Assembly (NCBI GenBank): GCA_030524745.1
Contig: JAUNGC010000006.1
Coordinates: forward strand, 1-64,000
Direction: 5' to 3'
Length of the DNA stretch: 64,000 nt
Source of the DNA: Eubacteriales bacterium
GTDB taxonomy: Bacteria; Bacillota; Clostridia; Lachnospirales; Lachnospiraceae
Shown piece after piece: positions 1 to 10,041 of this stretch. A program made the translations under genes and the position numbers. Each line of letters begins with the position of its first letter. Within the stretch, counting starts at the first letter, position 1. Below the pieces are notes generated by a model. That model did not search any database. It saw nothing but the letters and a program-made list of their open reading frames with translations, and was not told the origin of the DNA.

Positions 1-78
1 TCAAGGTTTTTATTATATTTTGAAACAAAAAAACAGGTAGTTTTTGACACTACCGTAAATTATGTGGAGGGGAAATAA

Positions 79-387
79 ATGAAAAATAGCAGAAGATTCA
101 AGATTGCGGCAATTATGATGACAGGGATTTTTTTGTGCGTACAGTTGAATTCGCTGGCAGCGGAGCCGGATTTGAAAGAACATATCTGTGAAGATGAAAG
201 TATCCGGTTGGCGTTGGAAGCTTCCGGTTACAGATGCCCGAATTGTAATGAGTATTTGGAGGAACGCAGAAAAATTGGTACATGTGCTTATTGTACTTTC
301 CCGCTGCATTCTTATGAATGTCCCTCGTGCGGTGAGTGGGTGGCTATATGTGAAGTTGGTCATTACCATAAAGCATATGGAAGATGA
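79..387 (+). CDS. Small secreted zinc-ribbon-like protein
   Basis: A 102-residue protein of unknown function. Residues 1-28 form a signal peptide (basic start, hydrophobic core, LAA/EP-type cleavage region). The mature part carries three CxxC pairs (CPNC, CAYC, CPSC) plus a further Cys and two His near the C-terminus, which looks like two adjacent zinc ribbons on an exported protein. The start is set by a strong GGAGGGG site 6 bases upstream. A small hairpin (GGTAGT at 36-41 pairing with ACTACC at 49-54) lies in the leader. It stands alone; the next gene begins about 190 bases on. The zinc site is inferred from spacing only; the function is unknown. Confidence 0.7.
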   Translation: MKNSRRFKIAAIMMTGIFLCVQLNSLAAEPDLKEHICEDESIRLALEASGYRCPNCNEYLEERRKIGTCAYCTFPLHSYECPSCGEWVAICEVGHYHKAYGR

Positions 388-574
388 GAAGAACAGAAAA
401 TAAGCTGCAGGAATCCGGATCAGAATGATATGCTTATAACGTTAAAATCATGTTGCGCTCGGCTCTGATTTCGTTTATACTTTTTTCTAAAGTGAAAAAA
501 TATGCGAAAATCGATCCGGGCGCGTGTATGTTAAGGCGCGGATTCCGGACAGGGGAAAGAAGGAGGCAGCAGAA

Positions 575-2869
575 ATGATTACGTTATCAAAAAGCGGCGC
601 TTATCTGGTAAACGGCACGGAACTGATTTTTGACGGCCCGGACGCGCAGGCGGCTCTGGCGGCGAAGACCGGCCGGACTGTTACCAAAGAAGAAGCGGCA
701 AAGAATACAATTGCCTACGGTATTTTGGAGAGCCACAATACTTCCGGCAATATGGACAAGTTAAAAATCAAATTTGACAAGCTGACGAGCCATGACATTA
801 CCTTCGTGGGGATCATCCAGACGGCGAGAGCGTCGGGACTTACGAAGTTTCCGATTCCTTATGTGCTGACAAACTGCCACAATTCCCTGTGCGCGGTGGG
901 CGGAACGATCAACGAAGACGACCACATGTTTGGACTGACCTGTGCGAAGAAGTACGGCGGCGTTTATGTGCCGCCTCATCAGGCTGTTATTCATCAGTTC
1001 GCACGTGAAATGATGGCGGGCGGCGGCAGAATGATTCTGGGTTCCGATTCCCATACCCGTTACGGCGCGTTGGGAACCATGGCGATGGGCGAGGGCGGAC
1101 CGGAGTTGGTAAAGCAGCTTCTGAATCAGACCTACGACATCAATATGCCCGGCGTGGTCTGCGTGTATTTGAGCGGAAAGCCTGAAAAGGGAGTGGGTCC
1201 TCAGGACGTGGCGCTGGCGATCATCGGCGCAGTGTTCGGAAACGGTTATGTGAAAAATAAGGTGATGGAATTTGTGGGTCCCGGCGTGGCTTCCTTAAGC
1301 GCTGATTTCAGAATCGGCATCGACGTGATGACGACAGAAACCACCTGCCTGTCCTCTATCTGGCAGACCGATGATGAAATTAAGGATTTCTATGAAATTC
1401 ACGGCAGGAGCGAAGAGTATAAAGAACTGGCGCCCGGCGCGGCGGCGTACTATGACGGCGTGATCGAGGTGGATCTTTCCAAAGTAAAGCCCATGATTGC
1501 GATGCCGTTCCATCCCAGCAATACCTACACAATTGAAGAACTGAATGCGAACCTGACGGATATTTTGGCGGATGTGGAAAAGCGGGCGGCGGTGAGCCTG
1601 GATAACGCGGTGCCTTACAGCTTAAAGGACAAGGTCCGTAACGGGAAATTTTACGTGGATCAGGGAATTATTGCGGGCTGCGCGGGCGGCGGCTTTGAAA
1701 ATATCTGCGCGGCAGCCGACATTCTCAAAGGAAACTATATCGGAAGCGACGGCTTTACTTTGAGCGTCTATCCCGCTTCCATGCCGGTATATATGGAACT
1801 GATCAAAAACGGCTGCGCGGCGACGATTCTGGAGACCGGCGCGGTGATGAAGACCGCATTCTGCGGGCCTTGCTTCGGTGCGGGCGATACCCCTGCAAAC
1901 AACGCGTTCTCCATCCGCCATTCCACCAGAAACTTCCCCAACCGGGAAGGCTCCAAGCTTCAGAGCGGACAGATTTCCTCTGTTGCCCTGATGGACGCCC
2001 GCTCCATTGCGGCGACCGCGGCGAACAAGGGACTTCTGACTCCCGCTACGGATTTTGACGGACCGATCGGAAAGTACAAATATCACTTCGATGAAAATAT
2101 TTATAAGAACCGCGTATTCGATTCTCACGGCGTGGCGGATCCGGATGTGGAGATCCATTTCGGACCCAATATCAAGGACTGGCCCGCGATGTGCGCGCTT
2201 CCGGACAATCTGGTGCTGCGCGTCGTTTCCGAAATCCACGATCCCGTCACCACGACGGACGAACTGATTCCTTCCGGCGAGACCAGTTCCTACCGTTCCA
2301 ATCCGCTGGGACTGGCTGAGTTTACCCTGTCCAGAAAGGACCCCGCCTATGTGGGACTGGCCAAGGATATTCAGAAGGCGCAGCAGGCTGTCATGGAAAA
2401 TAAATGTCCGGTAGAAGTAAAGCCGGAATTAAAGGGCGTGATGGACGCCATCCACGCGCAGTTCCCGGATGCAGGAAAGGGCAATATCGGTTTTGGCTCC
2501 ACGATTTTTGCGGTAAAACCTGGCGACGGCTCCGCCCGCGAGCAAGCGGCGAGTTGTCAGAAGGTGCTGGGCGGCTGGGCGAATATCGCCAACGAGTATG
2601 CCACCAAGCGTTACCGTTCCAACCTGATTAACTGGGGAATGCTGCCCTTTTTGATTCCCGAAGGCGAGTTGCCGTTTCAGAATCTGGATTACCTCTTCTT
2701 CCCCGGCATCCGTCAGGCGGTGGAGAACAAAGCTTCCGAAATGAAAGGCTATACGGTCACAGAGAATGGCTTAAAGGAATTTAGAGTGACGCTGGGCGAA
2801 CTGACCGACGAGGAAAGACAGATTATCCTGAAGGGCTGTCTGATCAACTATAACCGCGTGGACGCATAA
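575..2869 (+). CDS. Aconitase-family hydratase (4Fe-4S)
   Basis: A 764-residue aconitase-superfamily hydro-lyase, resembling the YbhJ-like hydratases of Clostridia rather than housekeeping AcnA/AcnB. Cluster ligands are visible at Cys369 (GCAGGG) and Cys430/Cys433 (FCGPCFG), matching the C-x(about 60)-CxxC layout of the family. The [12 protein letters not shown] and RNFPNREG segments fit the substrate-binding loops, and the C-terminal swivel domain follows after about residue 560. The start at 575 is chosen because AAGGAGG (560-566) sits just upstream; an earlier in-frame ATG at 524 lacks a ribosome site. It reads as a single-gene unit. The exact substrate cannot be told from sequence, so no symbol is given. 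Confidence 0.85.
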   Translation: MITLSKSGAYLVNGTELIFDGPDAQAALAAKTGRTVTKEEAAKNTIAYGILESHNTSGNMDKLKIKFDKLTSHDITFVGIIQTARASGLTKFPIPYVLTNCHNSLCAVGGTINEDDHMFGLTCAKKYGGVYVPPHQAVIHQFAREMMAGGGRMILGSDSHTRYGALGTMAMGEGGPELVKQLLNQTYDINMPGVVCVYLSGKPEKGVGPQDVALAIIGAVFGNGYVKNKVMEFVGPGVASLSADFRIGIDVMTTETTCLSSIWQTDDEIKDFYEIHGRSEEYKELAPGAAAYYDGVIEVDLSKVKPMIAMPFHPSNTYTIEELNANLTDILADVEKRAAVSLDNAVPYSLKDKVRNGKFYVDQGIIAGCAGGGFENICAAADILKGNYIGSDGFTLSVYPASMPVYMELIKNGCAATILETGAVMKTAFCGPCFGAGDTPANNAFSIRHSTRNFPNREGSKLQSGQISSVALMDARSIAATAANKGLLTPATDFDGPIGKYKYHFDENIYKNRVFDSHGVADPDVEIHFGPNIKDWPAMCALPDNLVLRVVSEIHDPVTTTDELIPSGETSSYRSNPLGLAEFTLSRKDPAYVGLAKDIQKAQQAVMENKCPVEVKPELKGVMDAIHAQFPDAGKGNIGFGSTIFAVKPGDGSAREQAASCQKVLGGWANIANEYATKRYRSNLINWGMLPFLIPEGELPFQNLDYLFFPGIRQAVENKASEMKGYTVTENGLKEFRVTLGELTDEERQIILKGCLINYNRVDA

Positions 2870-2910
2870 AAGCAGCGCTTCCTTCATAAAATATGAGGGA
2901 GGGATGAGCC

Positions 2911-3888
2911 ATGCGTGAAAAAGATATGGAAAAAAGAGCGGTGAGAACCGTAAGAAGGAAGAAAATACAGGACCTTCTTGCGGTTCTTTTCTTTTTGCTG
3001 CTTCTGCCCTATACGTGTTCCGCTCTGAGCGGAATCAGACAGGAGGAAGCTGTGGAAACGAGCGGCTCTGTAAGCGGCGGAAGCCGGGAAATTTTGTGGG
3101 AAATGGAAAACGGCGTCAGGCGGCTTTCGATGGAGGAATTTCTGGTGGGCGCGCTGGCGGCGAGCATGCCGGCAGAGTACCGGGAAGAAACGTTAAAAGC
3201 GCAGGCGGTCATTCTGCGCAGCATTTGTATGTATGAAATGGAAGCGGACGGTATGCTCAAAAAGGAGGACAGTCAACTGGAATGCCTGGAGGAGGCGGAC
3301 AGAAGAGCGCTTTGGGGAGAGGACTTTGCGGAAAATGAAGAAAAATTTTCCGGGGCGGTGGCGGATACCGAGGGCATTGTTCTTACTTTTGAGGGGCGCG
3401 TTGTGGAACCGCCCTATTTTCGGTTAAGCGCCGGAAGAACCCGCAGCGGCGCCGAAATTTTCGGAGAAGAGCGCATTACCTGGTGTCATAGCATAGAATG
3501 TCCTCACGATCTGGAATCGGAGGATTTTCTGCAGGAAAAGCGATATAAGAGAGAGGCGTTTACAAAGATGCTGGCGGCGGAGGGGATGATCCTGCCGGAC
3601 AACGGCGCGAAGGTCGTTTTGACCAGGGACAGCGCGGGATATGTGCTTTTTGTGAACTGCCAGGACTATCAAATGGAAGGGGAAAAATTCAGGAAGCTGT
3701 TTGAACTGCCGTCTTCCTGCTTTTATTTAAAGGAAGAAGAGGGAGAAATTGTTTTGCAGACGAAGGGGGTGGGACACGGACTGGGATTTGACCAATACGG
3801 CGCGGATCTGCTGGCGGCAGAAGGGAACGACTACATTGAAATTCTGAATCATTTTTTTGTCGGATTAAGTATGGAAAAAATGGAATAA
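2911..3888 (+). CDS. spoIID: SpoIID/LytB-domain sporulation protein
   Basis: A 325-residue SpoIID-family protein. SpoIID is a lytic transglycosylase that cuts denuded glycan strands during forespore engulfment. An N-terminal membrane anchor spans about residues 20-38. The family signatures MPAEYREETLKAQAV (containing the catalytic-type Glu) and GVGHGLGFDQYGA are clear. AGGGAGGG lies 10 bases ahead of the chosen ATG; a second Met five codons later is possible. It is followed 87 bases later by a SpoIIQ-like gene, the adjacency seen in clostridial genomes, and the two act together in the engulfment machinery. The sequence is somewhat divergent, but family and context agree. Confidence 0.88.
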   Translation: MREKDMEKRAVRTVRRKKIQDLLAVLFFLLLLPYTCSALSGIRQEEAVETSGSVSGGSREILWEMENGVRRLSMEEFLVGALAASMPAEYREETLKAQAVILRSICMYEMEADGMLKKEDSQLECLEEADRRALWGEDFAENEEKFSGAVADTEGIVLTFEGRVVEPPYFRLSAGRTRSGAEIFGEERITWCHSIECPHDLESEDFLQEKRYKREAFTKMLAAEGMILPDNGAKVVLTRDSAGYVLFVNCQDYQMEGEKFRKLFELPSSCFYLKEEEGEIVLQTKGVGHGLGFDQYGADLLAAEGNDYIEILNHFFVGLSMEKME

Positions 3889-3975
3889 ACGATCCGGTAC
3901 TGGCAAAACTAAGCTTGAGGAAATTCAAATGAGTGCGAATCGCCTCTCAAATCGAACACAGAAAGGATTATCGAT

Positions 3976-4998
3976 ATGAAGAGAAGGAAATCAAGCGGAA
4001 CGTATCGGAAAGAAAGAATGATTATGACCGTGTCCAGCGTTCTGGTGCTGGCGGCGATGACGGTGACGGGCGTGTATCTTTATAACAGCAATCAGACAAC
4101 GGAACCGGAAAATAATGTGGTGGATTTTTCTGCATTGGAGAACAGCGGGCAGGAAAACGGCGGACAGCTTGCGCAGGTGGAGAATAATTCTGCGCAGAAT
4201 CTGACGAGCGGACAGGATAGCAGCGGGGAACTGGATTATGACCCTTACTATGCCGAGCAGGACCGGATTTTAAATGAAAACGATAGCGTTGCGGAGGCAG
4301 GACAGGCAGAAGCGAATGCGGGTTTTGAAGCGGGAATCGTTCCGAAAGCTATCGGGGACAATAACGTAGGATATGCGGAGATTGGCAACGGCGTTCTCAA
4401 CGGCAGGACGGAAACGGAACAGTCCGGTGAAAATGAAGAAGGACAGGACAGCGCGGCTGAAAATGCAGATGATCCGGAGAACGGAGAAGCTGCTGCGGAT
4501 GAGATGGGAAATGCAGAGTCCGCATCAGAGGGCCCCGTGCTGGAGGCGGTAGCCGATGTGGTACGGGAAGAGGAAAATCTGCATTTTTCAGAAACCAATA
4601 AGCTGGAGTGGCCAATCGCCGGAAGCGTGCTTTTAAATTACAGCATGGACAAGACGATCTATTTCCAGACGCTGCAGCAGTATAAGTATAATCCTTCCAT
4701 TGTAATCAGCGCGACCCAGGGAACGAATGTAGCCTGCGCGGCGGACGGCGTCGTGAAGTCCATTTATAAGGATTCGCAGACCGGCACGACTGTAGTGATG
4801 AATCTGGGAGACGGATATGAACTGGCCTATGGGCAACTGCAGGATGTGACGGTGGAAGAAGGAGATTTTGTGGAGACCGGCGCTTTTATCGGGAAAGTGG
4901 CGGCGCCGACAAAATATTACACGGTGGAAGGCACCAACGTCTATTTTAAGATGACAAAAGACGGGGAGCCTGTCAATCCGATGAATTATCTGGGATGA
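3976..4998 (+). CDS. spoIIQ: SpoIIQ-like M23/LytM-domain protein, degenerate
   Basis: A 340-residue single-pass membrane protein. It has a basic N-terminus, one membrane segment (about residues 16-35), a long Asn/Glu/Ala-rich linker (about 40-205), and a C-terminal LytM/M23 fold (about 240-340). The peptidase fold is recognisable (GTNVACAADGVVKSI, VETGAFIGKV), but the zinc ligands are gone: the HxxxD region reads NPSIVISAT and the usual HxH position reads NVYFK. B. subtilis SpoIIQ is likewise non-catalytic and serves as the forespore half of the SpoIIQ-SpoIIIAH channel. Its position directly after spoIID supports the role. An AAAGGA site precedes the start. Confidence 0.8.
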   Translation: MKRRKSSGTYRKERMIMTVSSVLVLAAMTVTGVYLYNSNQTTEPENNVVDFSALENSGQENGGQLAQVENNSAQNLTSGQDSSGELDYDPYYAEQDRILNENDSVAEAGQAEANAGFEAGIVPKAIGDNNVGYAEIGNGVLNGRTETEQSGENEEGQDSAAENADDPENGEAAADEMGNAESASEGPVLEAVADVVREEENLHFSETNKLEWPIAGSVLLNYSMDKTIYFQTLQQYKYNPSIVISATQGTNVACAADGVVKSIYKDSQTGTTVVMNLGDGYELAYGQLQDVTVEEGDFVETGAFIGKVAAPTKYYTVEGTNVYFKMTKDGEPVNPMNYLG

Positions 4999-5011
4999 GA
5001 AGAGGAACGTC

Positions 5012-6166
5012 ATGCTTTTGATTCGGAACGGGCGGCTGGAAACCATGACCGGCGAGGAGCCGCAGACAGCAGATATTCTGTGCAGAAATGGAAAAATTGA
5101 ACGAATTGCAGGAAAGATCGAATTGCCCAAAAGCGCCGATGCAGAGGTCATCGACGCTTCCGGCTGTCTGGTGATGCCCGGTCTGATCGACGCCCATTGC
5201 CATGTGGGCATTACGGAGGAAAAGAAGGGCATAGAAGGGGACGACTGTAACGAAAATGTGGAACCTGTCACTCCATGGCTGCGGGCAATCGACGCGATTA
5301 ACATGATGGACGCGGCTTTTGAGGACGCGGTGCGGGCGGGGATCACATCGGCCATGTCCGGTCCGGGCAGTTCCAACGTGGTGGGCGGACAGTTTGCCTT
5401 TTTGAAAACGAAAGGACGCTGTATTGACGACTTGATCGTGCGCGCTCCTGCGGCCATGAAAATCGCCTTCGGAGAAAATCCGAAGGTGAATTTTTCGGAC
5501 ATGGGGAAAAGCCCGGTAACCCGCATGGCGATTGCGGGATTGCTGCGCAGGGAATTGTTTCGGGCGCAGCAATATTGTGAAAAGAGGAAAAAGGGCGAGG
5601 CAGAGCCGGATTTTGAACTGGAGCCGTGGGCGCCCGTTTTTGCCCGTGAGATTCCGTTAAAGGCTCATGTACATCGGGTGGACGATATTTTTACGGCGAT
5701 ACGGATCGCCGGGGAGTTTGGACTGGACTTAACGCTGGATCATTGCAGCGAGGGGCATCTGATCGCGGATCGGATCGCCCGATTCGGGTATCCGGCGATC
5801 GTCGGCCCGGATCTTAGCTGCCGCAATAAAATTGAAATCCAGTATGCGGATTTTAAGACGGCGGGCGTGCTGCACCGGGCCGGCGTGATGGTGGCGGTCT
5901 GTACGGATCATCCGGTTTCCACCATTCAATCGCTGCCGTTGTGCGCGGGATTGGCGGTCAAGGATGGATTGCCGAGAAAAGCGGGGCTGGAAGCGATTAC
6001 CTGTAATGCGGCCCGCATTTGCGGGGTGTTTGACAGGGTGGGCAGCCTGGAAGTGGGAAAAGATGCGGATATTGCGGTTTTTACGGGAAATCCGATGGAG
6101 GTTTTTTCCAGAACGAAATATACGATTATCGATGGACGGGTAGTGTATCGGGCGGCGTGCCGGTAG
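5012..6166 (+). CDS. Amidohydrolase (imidazolonepropionase-like)
   Basis: A 384-residue metal-dependent hydrolase of the amidohydrolase superfamily. Visible metal ligands are the HxH of DAHCHVG near residue 67, His in LKAHVHRVDD, His in LDHCSEGH, and Asp in VCTDHP. The C-terminal composite beta-domain (VGSLEVGKDADIAVF, IDGRVVY) is complete. It is predicted to be cytosolic and to hydrolyse a cyclic amide or related C-N bond; members annotated as imidazolonepropionase-like or prolidase-like are closest. AGAGGA stands upstream, and the start lies 13 bases after spoIIQ stops, so it may share that transcript although no sporulation link is evident. The substrate is not assignable. Confidence 0.82.
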   Translation: MLLIRNGRLETMTGEEPQTADILCRNGKIERIAGKIELPKSADAEVIDASGCLVMPGLIDAHCHVGITEEKKGIEGDDCNENVEPVTPWLRAIDAINMMDAAFEDAVRAGITSAMSGPGSSNVVGGQFAFLKTKGRCIDDLIVRAPAAMKIAFGENPKVNFSDMGKSPVTRMAIAGLLRRELFRAQQYCEKRKKGEAEPDFELEPWAPVFAREIPLKAHVHRVDDIFTAIRIAGEFGLDLTLDHCSEGHLIADRIARFGYPAIVGPDLSCRNKIEIQYADFKTAGVLHRAGVMVAVCTDHPVSTIQSLPLCAGLAVKDGLPRKAGLEAITCNAARICGVFDRVGSLEVGKDADIAVFTGNPMEVFSRTKYTIIDGRVVYRAACR

Positions 6167-6296
6167 CTGACGGCCGGTTTGACATATGGAGAATAATGCC
6201 TTTACGCAGCCTTTTTTTTGGCGTATACTATATCAAAAAAGATCTGCCCGGATGATTCGGAAGATCATTGATATGGCGCTGGAGGAGGAAGTCAGC

Positions 6297-8387
6297 ATGG
6301 AGAATATGACGTTATGGAATATTTCACGGGCGTGTCATGGAAGGTTTATTATTCCGATTCCCAAAAAAACGAATGCGGCGCCGGCCCGGCCGGACGCAGA
6401 AGCGCAGGTGGAAGCAATCCGGCAGCAGAATAATCCGTCCTGCCCCAGAGCGGGGATGGCGACGATCCGCAGGGCGTCCGGCAAAGAGGCGAAAGGATTC
6501 GTCATGGATCCCCGTAAGGTGGAACCGGGATTTGTTTTTGTCGCCGCTGTTGGAGAAAAAACGGACGGTCATTGCTTCATTCAGGAGGCTTTTGAGAAGG
6601 GAGCGATCGGCGCGGTTTGCGAAAAAGAGCCGGAGGATTTGCCGGGCCCCTGCATTGTGGTAAAGGACAGCTTTCAGGCAGCGCGGGACATTGCGGAATT
6701 TTTCGGATTGACTGCGGAACAGATCACGGCGGATTTTGAAGAGTACGATGCGGAAAAGAGGAAAAAAATGGACAAAAAAACGAATTGGTGGAAAAAAGCG
6801 GTTGTTTATCAGATCTATCCCAGAAGCTTTCAGGATTCCAACGGGGACGGAATCGGCGATCTGAAAGGGATCATCAACAGACTGGATTATTTAAAGGAAC
6901 TGGGAATCGATGCGGTCTGGCTGTCTCCGGTGTGCAAGTCTCCTCAGGACGATAACGGTTATGACATTTCCGATTATCAGGACATCGATCCGATGTTCGG
7001 CACGCTGGCGGATATGGAGGAACTGATTGCGGAAGGAAAGAAAAGAGGAATCCGGATCATTCTGGATCTGGTGCTGAATCATTCCTCCGACGAGCATTTC
7101 TGGTTTCAGGAGGCGAAGAAGAGCAAGGACAATCCATACCATGATTATTATGTATGGCGGGACGGGAAGGCCGGGGAACTGCCCAACGGTATGAAAGCGT
7201 GCTTCGGCGGCTCCTGCTGGGAGTGGGTGTCGGAACTTTCCCAGTATTATTTCCATCAGTTTTCGGTGAAACAGCCCGATTTAAACTGGGAAAATCCCCG
7301 GCTGCGGCAGGAAATTTACGATATGATTAACTGGTGGATCGACAAAGGCGTGGGCGGCTTCCGTCTGGATGTCATCGATCAGATCGCCAAGGAGCCGGAT
7401 CTGGAAATCACCAACAATGGGCCGAGACTGCATGAATTTATCCGGGAATTGAGCAAAAACACGTTTCAGCGGGCGGATCTGATCACGGTGGGAGAAGCAT
7501 GGGGCGCGGATACCGAACGCGCGAAGCTTTACAGCGCGCCGGACGGCAGCGAATTTTCCATGGTATTCCAGTTCGAGCACATTTGCCTGGATCAGATTCC
7601 CGGGAAGGAAAAATGGGATCTGGCGCCGCTCGATTTTGTGAAGTTTAAGAAGGTGATGGAGAAGTGGCAGCATGAACTGGACGGCTGCGGCTGGAACAGC
7701 CTTTTCTGGAACAACCACGATCTGCCCAGAATCGTATCCCGCTGGGGCAACGACGGACAATATCGTGAAAAGTCTGCGAAAATGCTGGCGATGGTTCTGC
7801 ACGGCATGCAGGGAACGCCCTATGTGTACCAGGGCGAAGAACTGGGCATGACAAATGTGGATTTTTCCATAGAGGACTACCGGGATATCGAAACCCTCAA
7901 TATGTATCGGGAGAGAAAAGCGGCAGGATATGCGGAGGAAGATATTATGAAATCCCTTCATGTAAAGAGCCGGGACAACGCAAGGACGCCGATGCAGTGG
8001 GACGACAGCGCGCATGCCGGATTTACGGAAGGCACACCCTGGATCCGAGTGAATCCGAATTATACAAAAATCAACGCCGCGCAGGAGTTGTCGGATCCGG
8101 ATTCCGTATTCGCATGTTACAAAAAGCTGATCGCTCTGCGCAAAGAATATGACGTTTTTGTGGACGGAAGCTTTACGCTGCTGTATCCGGAGGATGAAGA
8201 TCTGCTCGTCTACGTGCGGGAAAATGCGGTTCAGAAAATGCTTGTCGTCGCCAATTTCCACGGCGAAACCGTCCAAAGGCCCAAGATCGGAGGCTTTGAA
8301 AACGCGAAGCTGCTCTGTGCAAATTACGGCGACGAAACCGATCTTTTGCGCCCCTATGAAGCGGGAATTTATCTTGTGGAAAAATAG
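6297..8387 (+). CDS. MurF-type N-terminal domain fused in frame to GH13 alpha-glucosidase
   Basis: One uninterrupted frame encodes two unrelated parts. Residues 1-157 resemble the UDP-MurNAc-binding N-terminal domain of MurF (NISRACHGRF, then MDPRKVEPG and GEKTDGHCFI, then a GPCIVV strand), but the ATPase and C-terminal ligase domains are absent. From residue 158 (ATG at 6768) comes a 539-residue GH13 oligo-1,6-glucosidase/alpha-glucosidase: AVVYQIYPRSFQDSNGDG, DLVLNHSSDEH, GFRLDVID (nucleophile Asp), GEAWG (acid/base Glu), NNHDLPR. Both starts have good ribosome sites (GGAGGAGG before 6297; AGAGGA at 6758-6763 before 6768). The glucosidase may therefore be made alone, with the MurF piece a relic; a true fusion cannot be excluded. 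An upstream ATG at 6186 is less likely. Confidence 0.85.
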   Translation: MENMTLWNISRACHGRFIIPIPKKTNAAPARPDAEAQVEAIRQQNNPSCPRAGMATIRRASGKEAKGFVMDPRKVEPGFVFVAAVGEKTDGHCFIQEAFEKGAIGAVCEKEPEDLPGPCIVVKDSFQAARDIAEFFGLTAEQITADFEEYDAEKRKKMDKKTNWWKKAVVYQIYPRSFQDSNGDGIGDLKGIINRLDYLKELGIDAVWLSPVCKSPQDDNGYDISDYQDIDPMFGTLADMEELIAEGKKRGIRIILDLVLNHSSDEHFWFQEAKKSKDNPYHDYYVWRDGKAGELPNGMKACFGGSCWEWVSELSQYYFHQFSVKQPDLNWENPRLRQEIYDMINWWIDKGVGGFRLDVIDQIAKEPDLEITNNGPRLHEFIRELSKNTFQRADLITVGEAWGADTERAKLYSAPDGSEFSMVFQFEHICLDQIPGKEKWDLAPLDFVKFKKVMEKWQHELDGCGWNSLFWNNHDLPRIVSRWGNDGQYREKSAKMLAMVLHGMQGTPYVYQGEELGMTNVDFSIEDYRDIETLNMYRERKAAGYAEEDIMKSLHVKSRDNARTPMQWDDSAHAGFTEGTPWIRVNPNYTKINAAQELSDPDSVFACYKKLIALRKEYDVFVDGSFTLLYPEDEDLLVYVRENAVQKMLVVANFHGETVQRPKIGGFENAKLLCANYGDETDLLRPYEAGIYLVEK

Positions 8388-8407
8388 AATGAATGAGAAA
8401 GGACGCC

Positions 8408-8436
8408 CTGCCGCCGGGGAGAAAAACCGGCGGCGC
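8408..8436. terminator. Hairpin between convergent genes
   Basis: GCCGCCGG (8410-8417) pairs with CCGGCGGC (8427-8434) around a GA-rich loop, between the glucosidase stop and the convergent MATE gene. It probably ends transcription from both sides, but no long U-run follows on either strand, so the call rests on the stem and position. Confidence 0.45.
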
Positions 8437-8444
8437 GGGGCGGG

Positions 8445-9803
8445 TTACTGCTTTTGCTTCTCGAAGCCGTGAATCCAGTCCGCCTTGAGGAAATAGAGGA
8501 GAAATACGACAGAACTCAGGCTCCAGGTCAGCGGATACGCCCAGAAAACGGTCCGGATCATGGGCACGATCCGCACTGCAACGGTAATATAAGACACGCG
8601 GATGATACACCAGCAGACCATCATGGTGAACATCGGCACCGTAGCTTTTCCGGCGCCGCGCATGATTCCGGCGATACAGTGGGAAAACGCCAGCAGAAAA
8701 TAGAACAGCGTCACGGTGCGCGCCTGCAAAACGCCATAGGAAATGACTTCGGGGTCGTTATTGAAAGCCGCAATCAGATAAGGGGAAAAAATGTATATAC
8801 AGATTCCGACAATTTCCGCCAGAGAAATCGAGCAGAGAATGCCGAAGCGGGCCCCTTTTTTGGCTCTCTCGTATTGTCTGGCTCCCAGATTCTGGCTGAT
8901 GAAGGTGGTCAGCGCCAGGGAAAAGCAGGTGATCGGAAGGAAACCGAAGCCTTCGATTTTGGAGTAAGCGCCGCAGCCTGCAACGGCCATTTTGCCGAAG
9001 CTGTTGATATTGCTCTGGACAACCACATTGGCGATTGCAATGATGGAGTTTTGGAGGCCGGCGGGCAGGCCGTTCTGGATGATCTGTCTTAACATGACCG
9101 GATCGAAGCGGATTTTTCTGAGAGAAACGCGGTAATCCTCCGGGCTGTGCAGAAGCCTGCGCAGACAAAGCAGGGCGCTGACGAACTGAGAAAGAATGGT
9201 CGCCAAAGCGGCGCTGCCGACTCCCAGGCCCAATACGCCCACGAAAAGCAGATCCAGCGCAATATTAATGAGAGAAGACAAGATCAGATACAGCAGAGGA
9301 TGTCTGCTGTCTCCGATGGACTGCAGAACGCCCACTAAAACGTTATACATGACAAAGGCAAGGGAGCCGCAGTAATAGATGCGGAAATAGAGGATGGAGT
9401 TTGGCATAACGTCCGCAGGCGTACCCATCCAGACTAAAAACTTCGGCGCAAATGTCAGCCCGATGACGGTCAATGCGACGCCGGCAGTCAGGCCGAAGGC
9501 GATATCTGTATGAATGGCGCGCTGCAGGCAGTCGATTTTGCGCGCGCCGAAATAACGGGCGACCACAACGCCCGCGCCCATGGCGATTCCGTTAAAAAAT
9601 CCCACCATCAGGAAAATCAGGCTGCTGGACGAACTGACGGCCGCCAGCGCGTCGCTGCCGAGAAAATTTCCCACGATCAGGGAATCGGCGGTGTTGTAAA
9701 GCTGTTGAAAAAGATTTCCGAGAAAAAGAGGAAGCGCGAACGTGATAATTCTTTTCCAGATCGGCCCTTCCGTCATCAGTGTCGTTGATTTTGTTGTATG
9801 CAT
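8445..9803 (-). CDS. MATE family efflux transporter
   Basis: A 452-residue polytopic membrane protein of the MATE (NorM/DinF) family, which exports cationic drugs or metabolites using Na+ or H+ gradients. About twelve hydrophobic segments are present. The N-terminal signature WKRIITFALPLFLGNLFQQ followed by NTADSLIVGNFLG is typical of Clostridial MATE exporters. The start at 9803 is chosen because GGGGAGAG lies just upstream on the minus strand; an upstream in-frame ATG at 9890 would add 29 residues over the promoter. It is a monocistronic gene, convergent with the glucosidase. The substrate is unknown. Confidence 0.9.
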   Translation of the reverse strand: MHTTKSTTLMTEGPIWKRIITFALPLFLGNLFQQLYNTADSLIVGNFLGSDALAAVSSSSSLIFLMVGFFNGIAMGAGVVVARYFGARKIDCLQRAIHTDIAFGLTAGVALTVIGLTFAPKFLVWMGTPADVMPNSILYFRIYYCGSLAFVMYNVLVGVLQSIGDSRHPLLYLILSSLINIALDLLFVGVLGLGVGSAALATILSQFVSALLCLRRLLHSPEDYRVSLRKIRFDPVMLRQIIQNGLPAGLQNSIIAIANVVVQSNINSFGKMAVAGCGAYSKIEGFGFLPITCFSLALTTFISQNLGARQYERAKKGARFGILCSISLAEIVGICIYIFSPYLIAAFNNDPEVISYGVLQARTVTLFYFLLAFSHCIAGIMRGAGKATVPMFTMMVCWCIIRVSYITVAVRIVPMIRTVFWAYPLTWSLSSVVFLLYFLKADWIHGFEKQKQ

Positions 9804-9863
9804 CGTTCTCTCCCCGGCGCGAATCAATGTGGAAAACTCCGGTATCGCGCTCTTATATTTTTC

Positions 9864-9890
9864 AGTATAGCACAGTTCGGCAAATTTCAA
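9864..9890 (-). promoter_or_regulatory. Probable promoter of the MATE gene
   Basis: On the minus strand TATACT (9869-9864) is preceded by TG as an extended -10, with TTGAAA (9890-9885) upstream at a short 15-base spacing. It sits about 60 bases ahead of the MATE start. The spacing is imperfect, so confidence is modest. Confidence 0.4.
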
Positions 9891-10041
9891 CAGATACGTT
9901 GTGCTATGATGCGTTAAGAAAATCTTTTGTTCTTTTACAAAAAATATTAATGGCGGGAGAACTTTTTTTCTAAGATGAACGTCTTATACTGTAAGAAGTA
10001 TGAGACGGCACAGAATTGATACGGCGCGGGGGAATGGTGAG

